DNA of 64,000 bases, taken from contig MNCI01017913.1 of assembly GCA_015680685.1 (NCBI GenBank), positions 1,964,953 to 2,028,952 on the forward strand. Reading direction: 5' to 3'. Position numbers and translations under genes: made by a program. This document shows positions 47,479-58,828 of the stretch, one piece after another. Position 1 is the stretch's first letter, and each line of letters opens with the position of its first letter. Below the pieces are notes generated by a model. That model ran no database searches, was not told the DNA's origin, and saw nothing but the letters and a program-made list of their open reading frames with translations. Source of the DNA: Gnetum montanum. Taxonomy: Eukaryota > Streptophyta > Gnetopsida > Gnetales > Gnetaceae.

Positions 47479-50400
47479 TTACACATCCCCTCTAGTACCA
47501 CTATTGCCCATATCCCTTAACTCCGTCTCTAAGCCTAACAAATCCTCTTCGAATGGGCCATCCCTTTTAGGGAGTATTCCTTCATGAGGAATGTCATCTT
47601 CATAGGGTTCTTGCACTAACACTTGCTCCCCAAGGGGATGGTCTGTATCATTACACTCTCCTTCCTGAACATGCTCCTCATCCTGTCCACCTTCTTCATC
47701 CATTCCTTGTTCCTACATACAACAAGTACATAAGCAAAATCCATGATAGGACAAGTCAGAAAATTTAAAGTCAATAACACTCAAACTTACTCACGATGGT
47801 CCTACATCCGCAACAAAGGGGAGTTGATGTAAATTGACCCACAGGCATTGCATAATTTTGTCTTCGATCAACTCAGACCAAACTTTGTTCCCCAGATTAG
47901 TCCCAGCCTTCACCTTTCCTTTCTCCATGCTAGTCCATCGGGGTGGTTCGGGGAAGAAGGTAGGGACTGTGGTCTCTTCCTCGGGAAGAGTAATTTCTCT
48001 TTCCGGGGACATGCTTACCATCACCTACTCCTAGAACTTCTCGAAGGCCTTAGACACACCAATGACATCAAGGAACAATTGCAAGGATTGAGCTTCGACG
48101 GTAGAATCTCAGTAATGCTGATGATAAGCGATACTTTCTCACTTATACAGATGCTTATGATCTTTCTTCTTCTGCCCCCACTCTTGAACACTTGCACAAA
48201 AGTCCTTCCAGTCCTGATTCTTCTGGGCCAAGAGCTCTATTTGCAACCTTTACTCAACCAATTCATGACTCGTTTGTACATTGTTCCTAACCGTAGTCCA
48301 GTAGCGACCGTAGTCAATGACAACTGTCCACTAGTCCTCTTTTCCTATTCCTCGAGCTTGCAGGAATTCACATCGCGATCTTAAGTCTCCGACCTCTTTG
48401 GTCAGAGACATCCTTTCCTTCTCTGATATCTGTAGCTTTTTCCAGAGGTCTTCATTTACATTTTGACTCTCGCACAAGGATCAAGTTGAGTATAATGCAC
48501 ATTTACGCATTTCCTCATAAATGTTACGTGGCACAAACGTTCCTTCTGATGAAGGCTTGATAGTGTCCAGGTCAATGGCCTCCGTAGAGTCCCATCGAAG
48601 GTGAGCTCCTAATAACAAATATTAGATCAAATGTAATTAAACACTGTAACCTTATACAAAATAAGCATACTGTACCCTCAACATACCAGCCCCAGGGTCG
48701 ACGTGCTCAAGGCGCTCGATCATATCACTGACGACGTCTTCCATAAAGGTAAATTTATTGGGGAATTCCCCCCACACTTTGCTTACGATGGTCGACGGGG
48801 ATGCACCTTGTTCATCTGTAGCATAATTAAGTCAGAATTTTGTTTGGTTACTAACAGAATTCCTTAAAAATATTAATAGACTGATTACCTCTGCCTGTTC
48901 TAGTGGGGAGTGCATCAATGTTCTCCGCCTCCTCTCTGTCCTCGCACACAAGGGTCTATGTGTCACTCACTCTAATAGCTGAGGCCTCCTCTTCTAAAAA
49001 TGGGGCCCCTTCCCCACACCGTAATACCATCGCCCCTATTTCAGGGATCAACTGCTCTATAGGTCTCCCTATTTATGCCATATAATACACTTAAATAATT
49101 CAGAATACCTTGAATAAGTTGCGTAATAGAACAATTACCATAACTTCTACTATATCCTTGCACTTACCAGGTGGAGGTTTACTCCACTGAAACTTGACTT
49201 GTACAGTTCTGCCCATGCCACCTGCCGGCTCCATAGGTGCCTTGGTTAAACGAGGCCTTTTACACTGAACCGAGGCATCTACTATTTCTACCGCCAGAAG
49301 CTTCCCCCATGATGCATCACCAGTGTAAGAGGGAAGCGCCCCACCTACTCTGTCATGGCCTCGCGTTCGAGGTGCCATCACATCCCTAGTCATTATAGAA
49401 AGCGACTCCCCAATTCCCTCTGGAGGATCCTATGACCAGGTAGTGCTGAAGAGATGGGAAATCCAGGTTTGGATAACTGGTCTTGGTCCTATTGCACCCA
49501 GACCCCATTCCTCGGGACCACCAAAAATTCAGCAAAACACTAGACCCAAGCTATGAAGAAGGTGAAGTGCACACTAAAATGGGACTCGAGCGTTTGCCCG
49601 AGCTTGATCATCTCAGTGCATAACCCCTCAGCAAAGTAGCTTACCCAGTCGAATTGGGTCCCCTTCTCAATCACTTCTCGCATGATACGAGCCTATTCTA
49701 TGGTGAAGAACATCCCCTACGAGAGTGTTCTAGGAAAAGCCCGAGCTTGGAAGAGGGGATAAATGGTCTTGGAAACCTCTAACTCGATCTTTTCACAAGG
49801 GATCCCCTTTGTGTCCTTCTTAGTCCCCAACCACTCTTCCAGCTCTTCCTGACACTTGATGCTTCTCCTTTACTTTTCTTCTATGGGAAGACCATCAGAA
49901 GGGATGCCGAAGAGGTCAGTAAACAGTTGAGCATCAATATCAAAATGTACATGCACATTACACATGCGCATGCAAAAAAGTTCAACTCCCTCACTAAAGG
50001 AGTTAACCAGGGTTAACATTTTTCTTGCAAGGACATCGGGGGTTATGGCCAAAAACAAATGCATCAGCCTTTCTTCCCGTAGCTTAGTAACCAACGCAAC
50101 TGGGGTCACCGCATGGTCGAGCCAGCGTTATGCTTCCTTTATGTCACCATAACAGAAGAGGAGGGTGTTCGCCTCGTGGCCGGAAATCATGATGGTAATT
50201 TCCCAGGATTCCCTAACTGATAACACAAGACACAAGTCAAGGTAGCAAAGACAATGTTATGCAACATTTCAAAAAAAAAATAATATCCTGTAACTAACTA
50301 TAGCAACGAAACCTTACCAGGTCTGAATGGCAAAGGAAATGGAGGAAGCTTCCTTTGCACATCCGCAAGGGTGAGGGGTGGGTTCAAAGTTCATTCCTCA

Positions 50401-51540
50401 TGTAACCACCTGAGGTTCTGACAACTCTTGAAGGAATCAGCATAACGGGTGGGTTACTCAAGAATTTCGAAGGCCATATGCCCCATGACACTGGCGCACA
50501 CGTTGCTAGTGGATGTAAACTCATTTATCACCCTTTCGGTCTAGGATAATGTATCATTATTGCCTACTAACACATTTTCGTTGATGAAGAACCTGTATCA
50601 TATGGAACATTACTATCTTATGCTTTGCAAATTCAAACATTAGAAAACATATTAACAATTCCGCCAGTAAAACAACTTACCCACCTGAGTAGTACACCGT
50701 GCCCAGTGGATTATGAAAGTAGGTTGAGACATGACAGGCTACAAACAAAGTATTATACGCATGATAACAGCTAAATCTGGGCATCTCCCAGATCCAACTT
50801 AAACACCTCAATCCTTTGGTGCTAAGTTTGTGGTCTTGAGGATGACCAGTATCAATAGCCCCGTCTATCAGGAAAGCCAGGATTCCCTATGTAGAACCGA
50901 CTAACAAATGTTCCAAAATAGCCCTAGCCACATCGCCCGACAAATGCAACCAAATGATGATGCTGTAGTTGCGTAACAAAAACTACAAAAACTCCAGTGC
51001 ACCCTTCCAAAACCATATAGCCTTCCTCTGCAAATGAGTCTGAGGGGGAGAAACATTGGCTATGAGAGGGTTTATACAACATAAAACCCCGACTATGTCC
51101 AAAACTATTAGGACAGGTTTCACCATTATACTGTACAGAACATAAACACGTTATCATCTAGATTCCATTGCATGCTTAAGAAAACTATAGAAAAATTACA
51201 AATTATGCTTTAGCCATATAGCCGATATCACTTAAACCCTTGTAATAGTGCAAGGTTTGTCTCAGACAATGGCGATAGACATAATACGACTATCTAAACC
51301 CTTATTTCAATACAAGGTCTACATTCTAAAACTCTAGTTTATGCAAATGACGCAAAAGAATAAACACAAAAAAAAGAAGCATATCACCGAAAGCAATACG
51401 AGTAAGTAAGGGATGGCCTACCGATTCAGGGGAGTGACATCTCTTAGTTCGACCAAGGCCTGCGAAGCACGTTGCAGACTCCCTTGTACTTCATCGATTT
51501 TTGCCAATTTGGCATTCTTTCCTCTCACCTTTGGAGCCAT
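47479..51540 (-). pseudogene. aORF, antisense spliced gene of element C
   Basis: Exons (minus): 51540-51422, 51039-50681, 50592-50318, 50216-49168, 49068-48889, 48815-48687, 48608-47795, 47712-47479; about 3.16 kb coding, roughly 1050 residues. Opens MAPKVRGKNAKLAKIDEVQG (basic). Exon 2: HLSGDVARAILEHLLVGS and NTLFVACHV. Exon 4: FCYGDIKEA, then ARKMLTLVNSFSEG and AQLFTDLFGIPSDGLP, then SHLFSTTWSxDPPEG. Exon 7: coiled-coil-like, YGRYWTTVRNNVQ and VQEWGQKKKDHKHLYK, then PRWTSMEKGKVKAG. Exon 8: very acidic (MDEEGGQDEEHVQEGE). Frames join correctly across introns 2, 3 and 6; those of exons 1-2 and 7-8 do not as read, so these borders are less sure. Only a few stops per kb. Function unknown. Confidence 0.78.
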
Positions 51541-51664
51541 AGTTATAATCTTGAACACCTTCACAAATAATGCGCTGCTATCTTTTGCTCTTTCTCCTTC
51601 TCTCTACGATAGCTGAGAATTCAAATTTGCAATAACCAACAGCCTGTTTTTGATAAGAACTGCC

Positions 51665-51672
51665 TACTTATA
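51665..51672 (-). promoter_or_regulatory. Candidate TATA box of aORF in element C
   Basis: TATAAGTA in TTTGCATATAAGTAGG (minus), 125-132 bases upstream of the ATG at 51540. B has a similar TTTGCAAAACTTAATAAATAT context at the same place. Confidence 0.45.
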
Positions 51673-51789
51673 TGCAAAACTAATCAACTTGATGCTCGAT
51701 TAAAGTGGAGCTTGCCCAAACGCTGGTGTTAGTATGAGCTAGAACCCAAAGATTGGGGCATTAATTGCAGCAGATATTGCATGCATTAT

Positions 51790-51814
51790 GGTCTGAAACG
51801 ACCTTAAACTACTC
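51790..51814 (+). repeat. Hairpin-tail unit before RT of element C
   Basis: GGTC-tgaaac-GACC (51790-51803) with tail TTAAACTACTCC. A single unit, in the same place as the pair in B. Confidence 0.8.
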
Positions 51815-52003
51815 CACCTTATCGCTTCGTAATTGGGTCACATTAATTACAGGATATTCACGCTATTCAAAATTTAGTTAGCTCTTCAGGCTCAGAAACA
51901 TCATACCATAACTTTTTCAAACTAAACCAAGCATCATACGTTAATACTGGTGACATCCAACTTAGCATTTTCCTAACCACTTTCATATTTGGCAATTTTG
52001 TAG

Positions 52004-53196
52004 GATAGTTGGCAAATGGACAAAACTTTATCTGCACCCCTAGCCTTCACAGGACCACATGGGGGAATCATTAGACAATTTGATCTCACACTAGTAGAAA
52101 CTAATCTTGCCCTCAATGATGCAACCATAGCCATGTCGGAAACATCTCTAGACCAGCCAGAACAATTGATGCGCATGCTAGATCTGGAAGTTGGAGATGT
52201 AACTGAAGACCCCCTCAACGAGGTCTCTGTGGTTACGCATAAAGGTGAGACTAAAACTCTTAAGGTTAGTTCTTTACTGGACTGAAAGGCACATGACAAC
52301 ATAAAACATGTGCTCCAGAACAATGTCACAGTTTTTGCATGGTCATATGAAGATATGTCGAGACTAGACCCAAGATTAATACAACACAACATAATTCTAG
52401 ATCCCCATATTAAAGAAATTAGACAAAAAGCACGGAAAATTAAGCCAGAAGTCACACTAGCAGTACATGATGAGATCACTAAACTATACCAGGCTGGTTT
52501 TATTCACACGGTCGATTACTCAGACTGGGTATCCAATATTGTAGTTGTCCCCAAAAAGACCAGAGGGATACGCATCTGCATAGACTTCCGAGACCTAAAC
52601 AAAGCCACAATCAAGGATAATTTCCCACTACCGAGTATCGACCAACTAGTGGATACAACTGTTGGGCATGTGCTTTTATCCTTCATGGATGGATTCTCAG
52701 GCTATAATCAAATTTGCATCAACCTAGAACACCAGCTGACAACAACATTCATGACACCCTGGGGAACCTTTTATTACACTATGATGCCTTTTGGTTTAAA
52801 AAATACTGGAGCTACGTATCAACGAGCTATGACGTACATCTTTAGCGATTATCTCTTAGGAAGACTGAATGATTATATTGATGATATAGCTATTAAGTTT
52901 ATAAGGTTAGAAAATCATTCAGAGGACCTGGAGTTAGTTCTTAAAAGATGCTCTAAATACGACCTCCGGCTCAACCCAAAGAAGTGCGTATTCTGAGTCA
53001 AAATTGGGCACATGCTAGGGTTTGTGGTATCGGAAACTGGCATATGAGTAGATCCTAACAAGGTCAAGGCCATTGTTGAATTGACACCCCCTACAAATCT
53101 CAAGCAATTACACGGATTGCAAGGGAGGTTATAGTTTATCAGGCGGTTCATCTTGACGTTAACGGATAAGTTACATCCTATGTAGCATCTGCTCAA
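52004..53196 (+). pseudogene. Reverse transcriptase of element C
   Basis: Preceded by a pyrimidine-containing stretch and AG (aattttgtag, 51994-52003), a probable splice acceptor. Long open frames cover TVFAWSYEDMSRLDPRLIQHN, GFIHTVDYSDWVSNIVVVPKK, RICIDFRDLNKATIKDNFPLP, LLSFMDGFSGYNQI, GTFYYTMMPFGLKNTGATYQRA and the catalytic DYIDDIAIK (about 52874), with both aspartates kept. Then RLNPKKCVF, a TGA at 52994 and GFVVSETGI. Few stops: 52283, 52994 and 53045. Typical Tat RT. Confidence 0.93.
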
Positions 53197-53199
53197 AAA

Positions 53200-53686
53200 G
53201 GGAGTTAATTTCGAATGGACATATGATTGTCAGCGTGCATTTGATAGCTTGAAACAAGAACTTCAATGCTGGCCAACAATATTCCCACCACAAAGGGATC
53301 AGTCGTTCTACATTTACCTCACAACCTCAGATGTAGCCTTAGTTGCATTACTCTATCAAAAGAGGGATGATGGGTCAGAAGTATCCATCTACTACTTGAG
53401 TCATGCTCTATGTGTGTATGAAATGAGGTATAATGAAGTAGAGCGTAATTTTTTAGCATTAGTGTTTACGCTCAAAAAGTGCAGACACCATCTCTTCCAT
53501 AGCCAAGTCAACATAATCTGCAAAAATAACATCCTTAGGGCTATTACGCACAACTTGTATAAAAGTAGTAAGATAACTCGTTGGAAAGCTATCATGGCAG
53601 AATTCAATTTGCATTACATTGGTCAATCTTCTACGAAAGGCCAAGTAATAGCTGACCAACTAATAACATCATCTATTGATAGTTAG
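53200..53686 (+). pseudogene. First (degenerate) RNase H of element C
   Basis: Almost fully open from 53249: FYIYLTTSDVALVALLYQK, YNEVERNFLALVFTLKKC, NIICKNNILRAITHNLYKSS and HYIGQSSTKGQVIADQLI. It lies directly after RT. The first strand has YLTTSD in place of the DAS/DGS block of active enzymes, supporting a degenerate, structural role. Ends at a TAG near 53684. Confidence 0.82.
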
Positions 53687-53739
53687 GCGACAATAAAGCC
53701 TAAATTTCCCAATGAGCATGTGCATATTCTAAGCCCTAT

Positions 53740-54160
53740 CCTAACAGGCCTCGAAGCAACGTTACATTTTGATGGAGCTTCAATGGCTAGAGGCGACAAT
53801 GCCGCCACAGTCATTATGTTTTCACCTGAGGATGTACGTCTGCATGCCTACCACTTGACCTTTCCCTGTATGAACAACGTGGCAAAGTACGAGGGGCTCC
53901 TCAGGGGATTATTAACAGCCAAAGAGCTTGATGTTCAACACCTGGTGATTAGAGGTGATTTGATGCTTGTTATAAATCAAATCACAGGAGTCTACGCCTG
54001 CAAGGCTGCACATTTACAGCCCTACTACGATATGGCTAAAGATCTTCTGAAGTAGTTCACAAAAATCGATGTCCAACACGTGCCTTGAAACGACAACATG
54101 CTTGCCGATGCACTGGCTACATTAGCTTTAAATGTGCCATCGCACCTATTTGACACTTGT
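53740..54160 (+). pseudogene. Second (archaeal-type) RNase H of element C
   Basis: LHFDGASMARGD (53765-), VAKYEGLLRGLLTAKELDV and VIRGDLMLVINQ carry Asp, Glu and Asp; the final block NDNMLADALATLALN (54090-) carries the last Asp. So all catalytic acidic residues are still visible. A TAG at 54053 and a TGA at about 54088 interrupt it. This domain defines the Tat lineage. Confidence 0.88.
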
Positions 54161-54224
54161 CCCGCCTTAATGACAGAGTGTACAGATCCTGTCATTTAGA
54201 CGGCGCAAGTATCTTCACTACTCG

Positions 54225-55456
54225 AGGATAGAATGCTAGAATGGTACGATAATATTAAAACTTACCTCCTACATGGCGAACTACCACACGAGCTAACACA
54301 TGCACAAAAAGATGCAATCCATAAGCGAGCTAGGCAATACGTCATCATAGGAGATAGTACCCTTTGTAGATGCTCTTTCGATGGAGTATTGCTTACTTGC
54401 GTTGACAAAGACCAATCACAACGTATAGTTAGCAAAGTTCACGAGGGATTGTGTAGAGGACACGTAGCACCATGAACCATGGCCACTAAAATTCGTCGCT
54501 TAGGGTATTATTGGCTGTATATGAAAAAAGACTGTCTTACAAAGGTTAAGACGTGCGACACGTGTCAACGTTACACGAACGTTATACATGTGTCGCCTAT
54601 GGAACTACACACGACTCAAATTATATGGCCCTTTCAACAATGGGGATTAGACATTATAGGTCACAGCTTCATAATCACCGCTACTGAGTATTTCACGAAG
54701 TGGGTGGAAGCCATCCCTTTGTGAAAGATCACGTCTCAACAGATCTACCATTTCATTTTAGACAACATCGTAACTAGATTTGGCCTCCCGATGACTATTG
54801 TGACCAACAATGGGCCACAATTTAGCAGTGTGGAAACCAAATCTTTTTGTGATAGCCTTGGTATCAAATAATCATTTTCCTCACCTTATTACCTGCAAGA
54901 GAATGGTCAAGCTGAAGCAACAAATAAGGTCATTATCAACTTGCTCAAGAAAATGCTCAGCAACAACAAAAGACGATGGCATGAAAAGATCCTCTATGTG
55001 CTATGGGCGTATCATACCACATGTAGAATAGCTACAGACAATACACCCTATAGCCTAGTCTATGGATCTAAGGTAGTGTTGCCCCTCGAATTACAAATTC
55101 CTTCTCTTCGGATGGTCCTCTCCACGATTATAAATGACGCTCAACACACCGAGTCTCGGATCATGGATTTGGACTCAGTATAAGATAAGCGAATACAGAT
55201 GCTTGATACCATCGAAAAGTATCAAGATAAGTAGAGGTAGAAGCACCATCATAATCTTCAACAATGTTTGATCAAGAAGGGAGATTTGGCTCTCAAGGCT
55301 ATTCGTGAACCAGTAGGCAAGTTCTCTACAAACTGGGAGAGCCCTTTCTTGGTGGCTGATTTATATGGAAATGGTGCATTCAAGCAAGCAGATATCAATG
55401 GAAATGAGTTACCAAATCTCGTGAACCATATATACCTAAAGCGGTACTACATCTAG
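54225..55456 (+). pseudogene. Integrase of element C
   Basis: Zinc-binding part: VHEGLCRGHVAP...RRLGYYWLYM and VKTCDTCQRY (HHCC intact). Core: FQQWGLDIIG with the first Asp. Right after it about ten residues found in B (SITPPSSVR) are deleted before HSFIITATEYFTKW. The second Asp block is VTNNGPQFSS (Asp to Asn). The Glu block NGQAEATNKVI is intact. Then KRRWHEKILYVLWAYHTT, NTPYSLVYGSKVVLPLE, and the C-terminal KKGDLALKAIR...NWESPFLVADLY...NHIYLKRYYI ending at TAG 55454. Inactive because of the Asp change, the deletion and TGA/TAA stops. Confidence 0.92.
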
Positions 55457-55494
55457 CTGCATATCCAATGTTAACATCAGGCAATAATCGTCCA

Positions 55495-56035
55495 TTACGA
55501 CGTAAAACTGGTGCTCCCCTCATGCGTCCACCATGATGCTAAACTGGCAATGATCGTCTGCTACGATGTAAAAATGGCACTTTCTGCATGCATCTGCCAT
55601 GACACTAAACTAGAAACGATCGTCTGCCACGACGTAAAACTAGCAAATTACAATCGTCCGCTACAACGTAAAATTGGCAGTGTTGTACAGGTCCGCCAAG
55701 ACGTAAAACTGGCATTTCCTGCATGTGTCCACCACGATGCTAAACTAGCACCAGCTATCTACCATGTCATAAAATTGCCACAGGTAAGTATTCATCTATT
55801 GAGACATGAAACCAGCAGAGATTTGTCCCTAGGTCACAACATGAAACTGACATCCATAGCATGGTTTGTTGAGACCATAAATCAGCTCTACCACTGTCCG
55901 CTACGACATAAAACTAGCATTTTGCAGTCTGCCCAGACTTTAAACTAGGACCATGGTCTTCTGGGACTTAAAACCAGCAACAATAGTCTACTAGGACTTA
56001 AAACTAGGACCTACAGACCTCCAACACACAAATCA
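55495..56035 (+). repeat. Hairpin-tail array after integrase of element C
   Basis: About 14 units, about 35 bases apart. Clear stems: CGTC-tgccac-GACG (55621-55634), TGTC-cgctac-GACA (55895-55908), AGTC-tgccca-GACT (55926-55939), AGTC-tactag-GACT (55985-55998) and CGTC-caccat-GATG (one G-U). Tails are near TAAAACTGGCA or TTAAACTAGGAC. Some units are eroded. An open frame of 145 codons across it is only a translation of the repeat. Confidence 0.85.
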
Positions 56036-57221
56036 AGCAAGCATAATCATCTCTGTATGGCTATAAAACAAATGGGGTGGGATGTTGGGACAGCCCCAAC
56101 ATCACTACCTCACAGGCATTCTGCTAATTCCTCAGATATGCTGAAAGGCATACTACTGATCCCTCGGAGATGCTGTCACTACACCCATTTCAGTGGTGCC
56201 ACCTCTGAGAGGTTAGTTTTGCTGTCCAGAGCCCCAAAGGAGTTCTCATCAACCACGACCTTGGGGATCTCCGCTCATCATGACTATGAGATTCTGGCTT
56301 CATATATTTACCTAGCTGGTTTCTTACATAACCAGTTAGGTGTGATGAGTTTGATTTTCTTTGGCAGCGATATGCTAGGCTGAGCATCAACATTGAGACC
56401 CTGGCCTCTTGCTATGGTTCCTCCTTCATGGCCCGCTCACTCTGTCTCGCCCCAAACGGTACTTTTTTCAACAACCTCTCTAGTGATTTGGCCAAACAAT
56501 GGTGTCCTCTATTTTCTTCTTTGATTACAGATTACTTGCTACGAGGATGTCATTCAAAAGTACATCCACCTGAGTAGTGAAGTACAGACAGTGTTATGAG
56601 ATGGCCGCTTAGGTTAGCCTGTCTACTTAGAAGTGCAACCTTGTTTTCCTCATAATCCTACCTCTTTCTCTTATTCCCCTCCTTAGCCATCCCATCTATT
56701 TTCCTTGCACAAAATGTGAATAAAAAGCATATGTTTTTCACATCTGCATTACAGTCAAGTCCATGAATTGGCGTAACGCAACTCGCCTAGTGGACGCCAA
56801 GAAAAAAGGGGGGGGTCAGCAAAATGGATGAAACACAACTCATCCAAGCTGTGCAGATGTAACACAATTTTTCTATGCAAGCCCCTTCATCTACAATATG
56901 ATGGCATAACTCCATGCAAATGCAATCGCAGGAGGAGGCCTAATTGTTTATGCACGAAAAACTATACTCACACACTTGAGTCTTTCATGAACCTCACTTA
57001 AGTCTTTCCTGAACCTCACTTGAGTCTTCCCCAAACCTCTCTCCTCTTACCTTTGTAAAAATGCCCTCACATACGATTTTATCTCCCATTCCCCTCATTT
57101 TTACACTTCCACATTAACAGGGCGACACTTCAGTAACCGTTGATGAATGTTGTTGATACTTTTACCCATCCGGTGTTTCGTATTCTTTGTCGATGTCTTT
57201 TGGGCATGCCCTCTAAACATC
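56036..57221 (+). other. 3' untranslated region of element C
   Basis: Non-coding by similarity, although a 108-codon open frame (56057-56383) exists with no recognisable domain. A short tandem of aacctcacttgagtctttc occurs near 56985-57040. Just before the PPT is a phrase conserved with B (ctttgtcgatgtcttttggg near 57186). Confidence 0.6.
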
Positions 57222-57237
57222 AAGAAAGAGGGGCCAT
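57222..57237 (+). other. Polypurine tract of element C
   Basis: aagaaagaggggccat, immediately before TGAAACACC of the 3' LTR. Confidence 0.85.
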
Positions 57238-58828
57238 TGAAACACCGTGAAAATTATGAATCGGCCTAGGGCCAAGATTCACGATTTAGGCGAAAGTTTG
57301 TGACAGAAATCCAGAAGACAGAACAAGGCAAAGAGGCATGCAGCACCAAGTTTCCAAGTTTCCTACAAGTTCTAACCTTACTTTGTTTTCTTTCTTTATG
57401 CTACATTACATAACGTAGTGTAATGTTGTTCGGCATAACTTTGCTTAATGTAGCCCGATATCAGAAAGTAACTTGCCTCAGCTAATCTGATAAAGTTTAA
57501 GGTCTATGCAATGTGATATACGACTTGTCGCATATTTTGCTAAGTCTTTTGTTTAGGGCTGAATTTACGCTCCATTACGCAGATCAGTGTAATGAGCTTT
57601 GAGGAAGTCAAAGTCAGAGTCCAAAGAAGCATGGAAGATTGGTTTCTTCTTTTTGCAGATTAGTCGCTTTATGCTTATTACACTACTCGGCGTAAACAAG
57701 TGTAACTTGTTGTAAAGTTGACCATTTTATGCTCTATTATGCTTTGTAGCTTAAATGAACGTAAAATAGCCTGAATCAACTACTTTTATGCTCTATTATG
57801 CTCTACCATGCTATGCAGCGTAAACAAGTGTAATACAGCGTAAGTCTAGCTAAAGCAGTACCAGACATGCACCTGCTATCCATACGCAGCAATACGCTTA
57901 TCAGCGTATTGCAGAGTAAGCATGAGGCAGCCTCAGCAAGAGTGGTTGATAGTGTACTTTGCCCCTTTTCCCCGAAACGTGATGCAACATGACCAGCTTC
58001 AACATAAAATCTGCCAAGTCAATGGTACTCTAAAAGTTCGAGACACGTGTCATCGAGGTCGTACCTTCTCCACATGATGCCGAACTTATAAATACTCCAG
58101 TTGGTGAAGAAAGAAAGAGGGTCCATCCTTTGGCAAAGACAGAAGACATTGTTTGAGCATTGGCAGCAGGAGCGATCAGTCTTTTGACGAAAATACAGTT
58201 CTCTTCATTGGCGATCATTAGCAGCTTTGAGCAAAAACTACCGAAGGCAAAAAGAGCATATCAGAGATCGGGAGATCATCTGGTACGATTGGCAAGGTTT
58301 ATTGATCAGAAACAGTTGATCGATAAACATCCAGGATTGACCTTCCTTGCATTCCATCTTTGGCTTACGAGGTAGATAGAGCTTCATTCTATACTCCCTT
58401 TTGAACAGTTTTCTTGTTGTTTTGTGTATGCTTCGCACAAGATAAGCAGAGTTTGCTATTGGAACTTTGTATACAATATACTCAGTCTTTGAGTCAAAGC
58501 ATAGATCTTAGAATTACGCATCTTTCCTAAATCCGATCTTCCTTGTTGTGTTGACGTTGTCGTGATTTCGAGTTATTTACATTGTTTTTCTACATCCTTT
58601 TATAATTCATCAAATTAAATTGTTTTGTGGAATATCTATATAATACATATATTATCGCGATATTCATTAATTTACTAGTTAAGTAAGTCCTTGTCTAATC
58701 GACAAGACCGTTCAGGGCACTGCAGATTCATTTTCTCCAGCACGGCCCTTGCACGGATCTGTGGTTAAGACTATGTACACGGATCTTCGTCTGGTATTTT
58801 CCAGTGACCAATGTTTTCCATCGTTATA
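57238..58828 (+). repeat. 3' LTR of element C
   Basis: TGAAACACCGTGAAAATTAT at the start, ...catcgttata at the end; 1591 bp. U3 contains dyad words of the family TACGC/GCGTA, including a perfect 10-bp stem GCAATACGCT-tatc-AGCGTATTGC (57889-57912) and ATTACGC-agat-CAGTGTAAT near 57574. TATAAATA is at 58087. The right flank is GGTTG; no left duplication exists because the 5' LTR is truncated. Confidence 0.9.
58087..58094 (+). promoter_or_regulatory. TATA box of C 3' LTR
   Basis: TATAAATA, 734 bases before the LTR end. Confidence 0.6.

Larger units (their letters stand above)
42426..58828 (+). mobile_element. Element C: Tat-like retrotransposon with antisense gene, 5' LTR truncated
   Basis: Order: LTR remnant (42426-42989), PBS, gag (with a 790-base assembly gap), protease, hairpin array, antisense aORF (minus), hairpin unit, RT, degenerate RNase H, archaeal-type RNase H, integrase, hairpin array, PPT, 3' LTR (57238-58828). 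Same plan as B but clearly diverged. It is the best preserved element in the window; RT and integrase have long open stretches. The first ~1030 bases of the 5' LTR are missing. Confidence 0.92.

Noticed and set aside
55511-55948. 145-codon repetitive protein with HDAKLA/HDVKLA units
   Set aside because: It is a translation of the hairpin-tail array after C's integrase.
56057-56383. 108-codon open frame in C's 3' UTR
   Set aside because: No recognisable domain and no counterpart in B; kept only as a remark.
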